Assembly: GCA_036003885.1 (NCBI GenBank)
Contig: DASYSA010000511.1
Span: 1-18,056, forward strand
DNA length: 18,056 nt
Origin: DASYSA01 sp036003885
Lineage (GTDB): Bacteria; Acidobacteriota; Blastocatellia; UBA7656
Direction: 5' to 3'
Below are positions 12,331 to 18,056 of the stretch, one piece after another. The notes under the pieces are model-generated. The model worked only from the letters and a program-made list of their open reading frames with translations, did not search any database and was not told the DNA's origin. Both the position numbers and the translations under genes were made by a program. The first letter of the stretch is position 1. Each line of letters begins with the position of its first letter.

Positions 12331-14285
12331 CTATCGAAACGGCGCAGCCGTTCAGCGAACCTTGAGTCGGAACGCAATCGACGGAAGTCTTCGTCCGCTC
12401 TGACGACACCGATTGACTGGCGCTCCTCATATGCTTTGTCGATCCAATAGAACGCCAGAGCTTCTTCCCCAAGGTCCGCATAAAGAGCAGCTATGTATAT
12501 CGGCGGTACGTAGCGTGTGGTGGACAACGCCTTCAACTCTGAAATGATCTTCGTGGCCTCCGCCCGCTTTCCGGCAATAGCGTAGGCATGTCCGAGGGTC
12601 CGGAGAGTCCGAGGATTCCCATCCAGCTGCCTTGCTCTTTGAAACTCGGCTATTGCCTGATCGAACATTCTATTCTGCAAATAGACCGAGCCAAGAACCT
12701 GATGCGTGCGGATGAAGTTCGGGTCCATTTCGAGCGCCTTCTGAATCTGCTCCATGGCTTTGTCAGTCTGCCCCACACTTTGAAAGTAGTCCGCTAACTC
12801 TGCATTAATAACCAGGGAGAGCGGATCATTCTGCAGCGCAAGTTGAATCTCCTGGAGCGCCTCGCGGGCGCGGCCGGCGGCGTCCAAGTAGTCCGCGTAC
12901 CACTGGTGGGCCGTCGCGTAATTCGGGTTCAACTCTATGGCCCGCTTGAACTCTGTCTCGGCCGCCGCCAAGTCACTATCGTAATGAAGGACGAACGCCA
13001 GCGAGGTGTGAGCCTCGGCAAGGGAGTCGTCTATCTGCAAGGCCTTGATTGCGGCGGCCTTCGCCTTCCGAAAGCCATCGCCGGGAGCGAGGGCTGACGA
13101 ATTGGCGAGTAAAGCGTAACAGTCGGCCAACCCCGAGTAAGCGAGCGCATACGCAGGGTCTGCCTCGATTGCCTGACTGAAGAAGTCAATTCCTTTCTTG
13201 AATCCCTCTTCAGATCGCTTGTTCCAAAAATAGCGGCCCTGCGTATAGAACAGATATGCCTGAGCGTTCTCTGTGTGATGTTTTGCAAGGTCGCGTCTCT
13301 GTTGGCCGTTCAGTTGCACGAGTGCGCCGGCCACCTTTTCAGCAATCGCGTCTTGCACTGAGAATATGTCGGTGAATTTCTCGTCGAACTTGTCTGCCCA
13401 CAAGAGCGCCCCGTCTGCTACCTTCACGAGTCTAAGTGTGACCCTCACGCGGTCGCCTGCCTTCTGGATGTTTCCTTCGAGCACAGATTCCACGTTCAGT
13501 TCTTTGCCGGCAGTCGTTGCGTCCTGCTGAAGGTCGCTATAGCGGCGGACGGCGCTGACTGGACGCACTGTGACCTCTCGCAGAACGCTGAGTCTGTTAA
13601 TCAGCGTGTCAGCCATGCCGAGCTCGAGGGTTTCGTCCCGGCTATCAGCAACCAGAGGCCTAAACGGAAGCACGGCAATTGATCTGACTCCGAGGCCTGC
13701 ACTCCCCGCCCGGTCATTACTTGTCATCCATCGATAAGCCGCTATGGCTGTCGCGATCACGACTACAGCAAGGACCCAAGCCGCCAGGTTGTGGTTTCCT
13801 CCCAGCCAGCGTCTGGTCTCGCCTTTGGAGGACGCCTGGGCGCGATTGGCCTGCGCGCCCTCGAGGGCGCTCCCCTTTTGGTCGGTTTCCATCTCTTCTT
13901 CAACGACGAGATGCGTTCTTGTTAGCTCTGCAAGAACCAGATCGGAGCCTTCCTCTTCGATCGTGCTGACTTCGGCAAGGAATCGATAGCCGCGGCGCGG
14001 GATGGTCTCAATGAAGGCGCGACCGTTATTGTCTTCCCCCAGGGCCTTCCTCAGCGAGAAGACGTGATGCGAGAGGTTGCCTTCTTCGACAAAGGTGTCG
14101 GGCCAGACCTGCTTCATCAATTCTTCCTTGGAAAGCACCCGTCCGCTGCTTTCGACCAGCGCTAACAGCAGGTCGAAAGTCTTTGGGGGAAGCGGCACAA
14201 CTTCGCCGTCACATAACAACAGATGATCCCGCGCATCCAGTCGGTATGCCCCGAACTCATAAAAGTGCTTTGTTGGCAGGCTCAT
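12324..14285 (-). CDS. Winged-helix / TolB-like / TPR transmembrane regulator (CadC-like layout)
   Basis: The 653-residue protein has four parts. Residues 7-107 are an OmpR/PhoB-type winged helix: FYEFGAYRLD, LPPKTFDLLLALVE, LSKEELMKQVWPD, then the recognition helix region NLSHHVFSLRKALGE and ETIPRRGYRFLAEV. An acidic linker leads to one membrane helix (about 168-186, AAWVLAVVVIATAIAAYRW). Residues about 200-330 match a TolB/FlgO-like domain (SIAVLPFRPL, GMADTLINRLS, VLEGNIQKAGDRVRVTLRLV, LLWADKFD). From about 340 to 640 there are TPRs with clear A-and-Y/P spacing. This layout is common in Acidobacteriota and acts as a one-component membrane-bound transcription regulator; the sensed signal is unknown. 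No good Shine-Dalgarno is seen, but the start fits the family N-terminus. Its last two codons and stop lie in the repeat tract. Confidence 0.88.
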   Translation of the reverse strand: MSLPTKHFYEFGAYRLDARDHLLLCDGEVVPLPPKTFDLLLALVESSGRVLSKEELMKQVWPDTFVEEGNLSHHVFSLRKALGEDNNGRAFIETIPRRGYRFLAEVSTIEEEGSDLVLAELTRTHLVVEEEMETDQKGSALEGAQANRAQASSKGETRRWLGGNHNLAAWVLAVVVIATAIAAYRWMTSNDRAGSAGLGVRSIAVLPFRPLVADSRDETLELGMADTLINRLSVLREVTVRPVSAVRRYSDLQQDATTAGKELNVESVLEGNIQKAGDRVRVTLRLVKVADGALLWADKFDEKFTDIFSVQDAIAEKVAGALVQLNGQQRRDLAKHHTENAQAYLFYTQGRYFWNKRSEEGFKKGIDFFSQAIEADPAYALAYSGLADCYALLANSSALAPGDGFRKAKAAAIKALQIDDSLAEAHTSLAFVLHYDSDLAAAETEFKRAIELNPNYATAHQWYADYLDAAGRAREALQEIQLALQNDPLSLVINAELADYFQSVGQTDKAMEQIQKALEMDPNFIRTHQVLGSVYLQNRMFDQAIAEFQRARQLDGNPRTLRTLGHAYAIAGKRAEATKIISELKALSTTRYVPPIYIAALYADLGEEALAFYWIDKAYEERQSIGVVRADEDFRRLRSDSRFAERLRRFDRQ

Positions 14286-14409
14286 AACCGCTCTGAAGAA
14301 GTTGTCAAGAACTCATAAAGGGAAAATAAAGCGCTCGTAAAGGACTTCAATTCACCTGGAGAGTATTGTCGGCCGCGAGGTGAGCGATGAAGCTCAAGAG
14401 TTCGACCGG

Positions 14410-14477
14410 CTTGGCCATTGTATAGCAAGGAATGGCCGGGGCAAAGCAGGAAGCGAGACACGCCCTGTGGCCATTTC
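14410..14477 (+). promoter_or_regulatory. Leader with two mutually exclusive hairpins before the CxxC-HTH gene
   Basis: GGCCATT (14413-14419), AATGGCC (14431-14437) and a second GGCCATT (14469-14475) compete for pairing. Hairpin A is 14410-14419 with 14431-14440 (10 pairs including two G-U). Hairpin B is 14429-14437 with 14469-14477 (9 pairs including one G-U), with GGGC/GCCC able to pair inside. The middle segment can join only one. The Shine-Dalgarno of the next gene lies 18 bases downstream. No promoter was found, so whether this is transcribed is not shown. Confidence 0.4.
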
Positions 14478-14503
14478 CGGAACTTCACTATCTCGGAGGC
14501 GCA

Positions 14504-14776
14504 GTGAGAACAAGGAAAAGGACAGAGATAACCATCGAGACCGATCGCATCTTTGTGTTGAGCCGGCGCAAGGTCTCCTTGGTCTCCTGGTGCAACGAAT
14601 GCGGCCAGAGGACGACGATGGTCACAGTAGACGAGGCCGCCGCAATCGCAGGCGTGACCTCACGCACGATGTACCGCTGGGCAGACGCTCAGAAGCTCCA
14701 CTTCACGGAAACGGCGGATGGAGTGCTGATGATCTGCCGTGCATCGTTAACGCCATCGGAGATCAATGCGCGATAG
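14504..14776 (+). CDS. Small CxxC plus helix-turn-helix (excisionase/MerR-like) DNA-binding protein
   Basis: The likely start is GTG at 14504, four bases after GGAGG (14495-14499), giving 90 residues that begin MRTRKRTEITIETDRIFVL. The in-frame ATG at 14432 lies inside the leader hairpins and would add a non-conserved-looking extension. The N-terminal half has a strand-rich basic segment and then SWCNECGQ, with C30 and C33 as a CxxC pair, perhaps half of a zinc site or a redox switch. Residues 38-80 (MVTVDEAAAIAGVTSRTMYR, then WADAQKLHF) form a helix-turn-helix of the excisionase/MerR kind, where AAIAGVTSRTMYRW spans the turn and recognition helix, followed by a wing. I recognise this as a recurrent small acidobacterial protein. 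It probably binds DNA; targets are unknown. It lies just upstream of the collagen-like surface gene on the same strand and may control it. Confidence 0.8.
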   Translation: MRTRKRTEITIETDRIFVLSRRKVSLVSWCNECGQRTTMVTVDEAAAIAGVTSRTMYRWADAQKLHFTETADGVLMICRASLTPSEINAR

Positions 14777-14863
14777 CCAGATGGGCGAGCTTTTTTCTCG
14801 CATTAAGTCTCAATGTCTTATCGAGCAAAAGCAGAGCTGTGGCTCTGCCGAGAAGGAGAAGAA

Positions 14864-16660
14864 ATGACGATGAAACAGAGAATACTCTGCAGTCTGATAC
14901 TTAGTTTAGTAATGGTGATGCAATCGCAGATCACACTTGCTCAAACGCCCAATATCAATACGACGGTTTACAGCGACAAGGTGAGATTCGAGTCGCAACA
15001 AGACATCAAGGAGTTCAGAGTAGAAGTATTCGACTCTGCCGGTCAGAAGATGTTCGACAGCGGTTTCGTGGCCGGTCGTACGCTCGACTGGAATATGCTG
15101 GACCAGCAGGGCGAGCCTGTCGACGATGGAGTATACGATTACGTTGTCACGATTAAGACGCCCAACCGCAAGAAGAGCAGGATTACATCAAATCAGGTAT
15201 CAGTCTTTCGTGATGGCCACGCCTTGGAGAAGGCCCCGTCTCTAATAACCCCTGCGGTGGACGGGTCGGAGAAAGTTACAGGCACCGGCACTGCCGGACA
15301 GATAGCGAAATGGACTGGGGCCTCAACGATCAGCGATTCCGCATTGACCGAGGCCAATGGCAAGGTCGGCATCGGTACTGCTAACCCCATTTCACTTCTC
15401 CACATCATCGGTTCACATCCCGCTACTTCTACAGTGGCAGGCACCAGCGCCACTGAAGGGTTGCATGTAAGCGGCGCGAAGGGCGGCGATACAAGCGGCC
15501 CCGGTCAGGTTGGGGGCAATGGCTCGAACATCGTCCTTCAAGCAGGCGATGGCGGCGACGCGCCGGCTGGCACGAGCGGTCGAGGTGGCTCCGTCAAGAT
15601 CCAGCCGGGAGCGGCCGGAGTTGGCAGCATCAGTGGGGCCTTCGGTCAAGTAACGCTTGCGCCGGAAGGGGGCAACGTAGGTATAGGCATTACTAACGCT
15701 GGATCGAAGTTGACCGTTGCCGGGATGATCGAGACGACGCTTGGCGGATTGAAGTTTCCAGATGGTACCACGCAGACCACAGCAACCCTGAAAGGCATTC
15801 AGGGACTGGTCGGGCCTGCTGGTCCGCAAGGGATGCAAGGTATCCAGGGACCCATCGGGTCGCCGGGATTGACTGGGCCTGCCGGGCCGCAGGGGCCGAT
15901 CGGTCCAGCCGGTCCCCAGGGCACTGTCGGACCCGCGGGGCCGGGCGGGTACTTGGGGATCCGAGAATTCATATCATCTGGAGGGTTTGTTGTCCCCGAA
16001 GGCGTCACGCATCTCATGGTCGAGCTCTGGGGAGGCGGCGGCGGCGGTGGCGGTGGCGGCGCATCTACGACGGTCAATCAGCCCGGGTACGGCGGCGGCG
16101 CCGGAGAGCCCGGAATCTACACCCGCAAAGTCATCACCGTCACCCCCGGGACCTTTTTTCTCGTCACGCTCGGCGAGGGGGGCCTAGGCGGTACACTCGG
16201 ACAGGACGGCTCAGACGGTGGTATGACGAAGGTCGTGTTCTCTGGCACAATCCTCGTCTTTGCGGGAGGCGGAGTTGCGGGGACTGCTGGGACGACGAGC
16301 ATTTCCGGTTTCTCCCATTATCCGAATCCGGGACAGTTCGACCCGAACGCGCCTATCTCGCGTCGATCTGACGAGGGTCCCGGCTACGATGGGCAGATCT
16401 ACGGCGATCCGAGATTCATTCAGTGCTTCAACCAGTCTTCACTTGAATACACAAATCAATTTAATACCGCTGGGCTCGGATGGCGCTCGAGCAGAGTCGT
16501 GGCCGGTACGCTGATCCCGCCTACCTCCCTCTCATTGGGGGGACGGGGAGGCGATGGCCAGTTTGGCGGCTCGAGCGGGTACTGCGGGCCGTTGGGGCCC
16601 GGCCCGACCCCGGGGCCGGCCGGCAGCGGTCGATCCGGATACGCCCTGATCAGTTGGTAG
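14864..16660 (+). CDS. Exported fibre-like protein with collagen-like triplets and Gly-rich C-terminus
   Basis: The ATG at 14864 follows AAGGAG by five bases, giving 598 residues. Residues 1-26 are a signal peptide (MTMKQRILCSLILSLVMVMQ, cleavage near TLA-Q). Residues 33-115 look like an FlgD/Ig-type beta domain (FRVEVFDSAGQKMFDSG, DDGVYDYVVTIKT). Two tail-fibre-style motifs follow: KVGIGTANP (168-175) and NVGIGITNAGSKLTVAG with LKFPDGTTQTTA (271-308). Residues 311-361 hold 17 uninterrupted Gly-X-Y triplets (GPAGPQG type). Then a glycine-rich domain begins with VELWG and a run of ten glycines (390-399), includes GGGAGEPG and GGRGGDGQFGG, and ends GYALISW. The C-terminus has no peptidase S74 chaperone. 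It is probably a surface or extracellular trimeric fibre. The signal peptide and ribosome-binding site closely match those of the HAF-repeat gene. Confidence 0.82.
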   Translation: MTMKQRILCSLILSLVMVMQSQITLAQTPNINTTVYSDKVRFESQQDIKEFRVEVFDSAGQKMFDSGFVAGRTLDWNMLDQQGEPVDDGVYDYVVTIKTPNRKKSRITSNQVSVFRDGHALEKAPSLITPAVDGSEKVTGTGTAGQIAKWTGASTISDSALTEANGKVGIGTANPISLLHIIGSHPATSTVAGTSATEGLHVSGAKGGDTSGPGQVGGNGSNIVLQAGDGGDAPAGTSGRGGSVKIQPGAAGVGSISGAFGQVTLAPEGGNVGIGITNAGSKLTVAGMIETTLGGLKFPDGTTQTTATLKGIQGLVGPAGPQGMQGIQGPIGSPGLTGPAGPQGPIGPAGPQGTVGPAGPGGYLGIREFISSGGFVVPEGVTHLMVELWGGGGGGGGGGASTTVNQPGYGGGAGEPGIYTRKVITVTPGTFFLVTLGEGGLGGTLGQDGSDGGMTKVVFSGTILVFAGGGVAGTAGTTSISGFSHYPNPGQFDPNAPISRRSDEGPGYDGQIYGDPRFIQCFNQSSLEYTNQFNTAGLGWRSSRVVAGTLIPPTSLSLGGRGGDGQFGGSSGYCGPLGPGPTPGPAGSGRSGYALISW

Positions 16661-16666
16661 GCGCTT

Positions 16667-16693
16667 GGCCTCCGGCCTCGAACGCTGGAGGCC
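16667..16693. terminator. Strong GC-rich hairpin after the fibre gene
   Basis: GGCCTCCGGC (16667-16676) pairs with GCTGGAGGCC (16684-16693): ten pairs, one of them G-U, around a 7-base loop. It begins seven bases after the TAG stop, the usual place for a terminator or a 3'-end stabiliser. No T-run follows. Confidence 0.5.
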
Positions 16694-16708
16694 GCACGCG
16701 TCGGTGGG

Positions 16709-16947
16709 AGCGTTACAAAAACCGCACTTTCCTCGCAAGTAACAGGCATTCGACAGGATGCCTATGTGCGAGCGCACCCGATGAAGGTCGAAGTGAAGAA
16801 GAGTGAGAAAGAGCGAGGTCACTACTTGAGACCCGAACTTTTCGACAACCCGAGGAGAAAGGCATCGAGTGGGCGCGCAACCCTGAGCTTATGAAGCGAA
16901 TGAAAGAGCAAAGGGAGACAGCGAAGCAGACGCGCGCGCAACAGTAA
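16709..16947 (+). pseudogene. Frameshifted 3' remnant of a small or larger protein gene
   Basis: The frame shared with the fibre gene, past its stop, reads protein-like from about 16709: TKTALSSQVTGIRQDAYVRA, then HPMKVEVKKSEKERGHYLRP and ELFDNP. It then goes out of frame at 16849-16852 and stops at 16894. The next frame continues sensibly from the same point: EEKGIEWARNPELMKRMKEQ and RETAKQTRAQQ, ending at TAA (16945-16947). Restoring one C in the CCC run at 16849-16851 joins both into one reading frame of 55 residues from the ATG at 16781, or longer if the upstream segment counts. No Shine-Dalgarno precedes 16781, which suggests the tail of an older, larger gene rather than an intact miniprotein. 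A sequencing error is possible. The family is not identified. Confidence 0.5.
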
Positions 16948-16984
16948 TCAACGATACTGCGCTGACTAAGCCGGCCTGCGAGGC

Positions 16985-17011
16985 GGCTGATCGCCATTGA
17001 TTCGATCAGCC
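16985..17011. terminator. Perfect 9-bp hairpin upstream of the HAF-repeat gene
   Basis: GGCTGATCG (16985-16993) and CGATCAGCC (17003-17011) are exact complements with a 9-base loop. It may end transcription from the upstream genes or act as an attenuator in the leader of the next gene. It is followed by C-rich sequence, not T's, so the type is uncertain. Confidence 0.45.
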
Positions 17012-17029
17012 CTCAGCCCCGACCGGGAT

Positions 17030-17052
17030 TTCGATACCGAACGGCTATCGAA
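17030..17052. promoter_or_regulatory. Operator-like palindrome before the HAF-repeat gene
   Basis: TTCGATA (17030-17036) and TATCGAA (17046-17052) form a perfect 7-bp inverted repeat with a 9-base centre, 17 bases before the Shine-Dalgarno AGGAGG (17070-17075). Dyad length and spacing suit a dimeric regulator site. It could also fold as an RNA hairpin. I found no convincing promoter hexamers. Confidence 0.4.
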
Positions 17053-17082
17053 GAATCTGGCTTCATTAGAGGAGGAGAAGAA

Positions 17083-17943
17083 ATGACGATTAAAGGAAGA
17101 ATACTTTGCAGTTTGGCAGTTTGTTTAATAGTGCTCGCGGGATTGCATATCACGCTTGCTCAACCGCTCTTCGCACTTACTTTCACCACGATTGACGTCC
17201 CTGGTTCTCAGTCCACCGAGGCCTCAGCGATCAATAATCGTGGCCTGATCATAGGCGATTATACAGATGCGGCGGGCGGATTCCATGGCTTTCTCCTCGA
17301 CAACGGCGAATTCACCACGATTGATGTTCCTGGCGCCACACAGACCTCTCCCAGCGGGATCAATGATCGCGGCCAGATCGTAGGCTTCGATTATGTAGGC
17401 GGGTTCCATGGCTTTCTCTTCGACAACGGCGCCTTCACCACGATTGATGTTCCTGGCGCCACGCACACCCTTGCCATCGGGATCAATCATCGTGGCCAGA
17501 TCGTCGGCTACTACACCGACGCCGGGGGCGTGCTCCATGGCTTTCTTCTCGACAACGGCGCCTTCACCACGATTGATCCTCCAGGCGCCACGGGCACTCA
17601 GGCCGCGGGGATCAATGATCGTGGCCAGATTGTAGGCACTTATGCAGGTGCCGGGGGTACGGGTGGTGGCTTTCTCCTCGACAAGGGTACGTTCACCACG
17701 ATTAATGTCCCCGGTGCCACGGACAGCCGTGCCGACGCGATCAATAATGGTGGCCAGATCGCAGGCGGTTATACGGATGCCACGGACTTCCATGGCTATC
17801 GCCTCACCGACGGCGACTTCATCACGATTGATGTCCCTGGTGCTGCCACGTTCACCTTTCCCCTGGGAATCAATAATCGCGGCCAGGTCGTCGGCGGGTA
17901 TGACGATGCCGGAGGCAGTCAACATGGCTTCGTAGCGCGGTAA
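17083..17943 (+). CDS. Secreted HAF-repeat (extracellular beta-propeller-like) protein
   Basis: The 286-residue protein has an AGGAGG Shine-Dalgarno before ATG and a signal peptide at 1-26 (MTIKGRILCSLAVCLIVLAG, cleavage near TLA-Q). The remainder is six tandem repeats of 41-43 residues, beginning at bases 17182, 17311, 17434, 17563, 17692 and 17818. Each repeat runs FTTIDVPGAT, then GINDRGQIVG, then a variable YTDAGG-type turn, then HGFLLDNG. This is the HAF-type extracellular repeat (named for a His-Ala/Gly-Phe core), thought to form blade-like beta units. The fifth repeat is the most degenerate at its end (HGYRLTDG), and the fourth has GGGFLLDKG in place of HGF. Six units could close a small propeller. 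There is no enzyme motif. It probably acts outside the cell in binding or adhesion (inference). The 5' end closely matches that of the fibre gene. Confidence 0.85.
   Translation: MTIKGRILCSLAVCLIVLAGLHITLAQPLFALTFTTIDVPGSQSTEASAINNRGLIIGDYTDAAGGFHGFLLDNGEFTTIDVPGATQTSPSGINDRGQIVGFDYVGGFHGFLFDNGAFTTIDVPGATHTLAIGINHRGQIVGYYTDAGGVLHGFLLDNGAFTTIDPPGATGTQAAGINDRGQIVGTYAGAGGTGGGFLLDKGTFTTINVPGATDSRADAINNGGQIAGGYTDATDFHGYRLTDGDFITIDVPGAATFTFPLGINNRGQVVGGYDDAGGSQHGFVAR
17182..17940 (+). repeat. Six in-frame coding repeats, 123-129 bp each
   Basis: TTCACCACGATTGATGTTCC or a close variant begins each unit at 17182, 17311, 17434, 17563, 17692 and 17818 (the last reads TTCATCACG). Spacings are 129, 123, 129, 129 and 126 bases, all multiples of three. 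DNA-level conservation is high in the middle units, pointing to fairly recent internal duplication or conversion. Confidence 0.85.
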
Positions 17944-18056
17944 AGGAAATAGAGGCTTCTCCGAGCCGGCGATCTTGGTTCCCGAAAATATCCATGCGAC
18001 TGATGAAGGACTGATTTGCACAGCAGGTCAGGAAGGCATAACGAGGCTCGGGAATG
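17944..18056. other. Downstream flank, nothing recognised
   Basis: The last 113 bases follow the HAF-repeat gene. I see no gene start, clear terminator or RNA feature before the window ends. Confidence 0.4.

Noticed and set aside
14280..14308. TTGACA (14308-14303, minus strand) as promoter of the winged-helix gene
   Set aside because: A 17-base spacer would put the -10 on the start codon itself; no suitable -10 exists upstream.
14785..14801. GCGAG-T-rich loop-CTCGC as terminator after the HTH gene
   Set aside because: The T's are in the loop, not after the stem, and the stem is only 5 bp.
14380..14904. 174-aa plus-strand open frame overlapping the CxxC-HTH gene
   Set aside because: Different frame from the recognised HTH protein, Arg/Asp-rich low complexity, no ribosome-binding site.
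16658..16894. Stop-codon readthrough extending the fibre protein
   Set aside because: The frame agrees, but a strong hairpin follows the TAG and the extension is itself frameshifted; a gene remnant explains it better.
17182..17940. CRISPR array or non-coding satellite
   Set aside because: The 123-129-bp repeats are in frame inside one signal-peptide protein.
17224..18021. 265-aa minus-strand open frame opposite the HAF repeats
   Set aside because: Its repeats (DLATIID type) are only the antisense reading of the in-frame HAF repeats.

Overview
The window looks like chromosomal DNA of a free-living, diderm, moderately GC-rich bacterium, most likely an Acidobacteriota member (perhaps Blastocatellia-like). 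This is an inference from gene style, not a search result. The signs are a PhoB-type winged helix fused to a membrane segment, a TolB-like domain and TPRs; a HAF-repeat protein; many secreted conserved hypotheticals; a small CxxC-plus-helix-turn-helix regulator; and an intergenic tract of GGCAGTA-type repeats. I see no tRNA, rRNA, CRISPR array, transposase or integrase.

Layout. 1-2577 (minus strand): a GT-C-type membrane glycosyltransferase preceded by two tandem copies of a small single-pass membrane protein. The roughly 560-bp duplication carried its promoter with it. 2803-4665 (plus): a large secreted helical protein. 5028-5935 (plus): a ferritin-like diiron protein, a REP-like palindrome, and a 40-aa membrane miniprotein. 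6040-8671 (minus): a membrane-anchored protein with a Rossmann-like motif, then a secreted protein with a degenerate zincin (HELAE) motif resembling M91-type effector peptidases. 8893-12193 (plus): a tight three-gene operon with two ATGA stop/start overlaps, encoding a small secreted protein, a fatty-acid-desaturase/SAM-methyltransferase-like fusion, and a membrane alkaline-phosphatase/sulfatase-superfamily enzyme with serine at the usual nucleophile position. 12191-12330: a repeat tract that supplies the stop codons of both convergent neighbours. 12324-14285 (minus): the winged-helix/TPR regulator. 14504-17943 (plus): a CxxC-HTH regulator, a collagen-like and glycine-rich surface fibre protein, a frameshifted gene remnant, and a HAF-repeat protein.

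How they may work together. The strongest candidate for an undescribed system is the 8893-12193 operon. A three-His-box membrane oxygenase/desaturase joined to a methyltransferase fold, coupled to a membrane phospho- or sulfo-transferase/hydrolase and a small exported partner, would suit remodelling of a membrane lipid or envelope glycolipid. The GT-C operon points to envelope glycan work as well. The right end looks like a surface-display module: two unrelated exported repeat proteins share almost the same ribosome-binding site and signal peptide, next to a small regulator whose leader can form alternative hairpins. Function beyond domain level is inference throughout.
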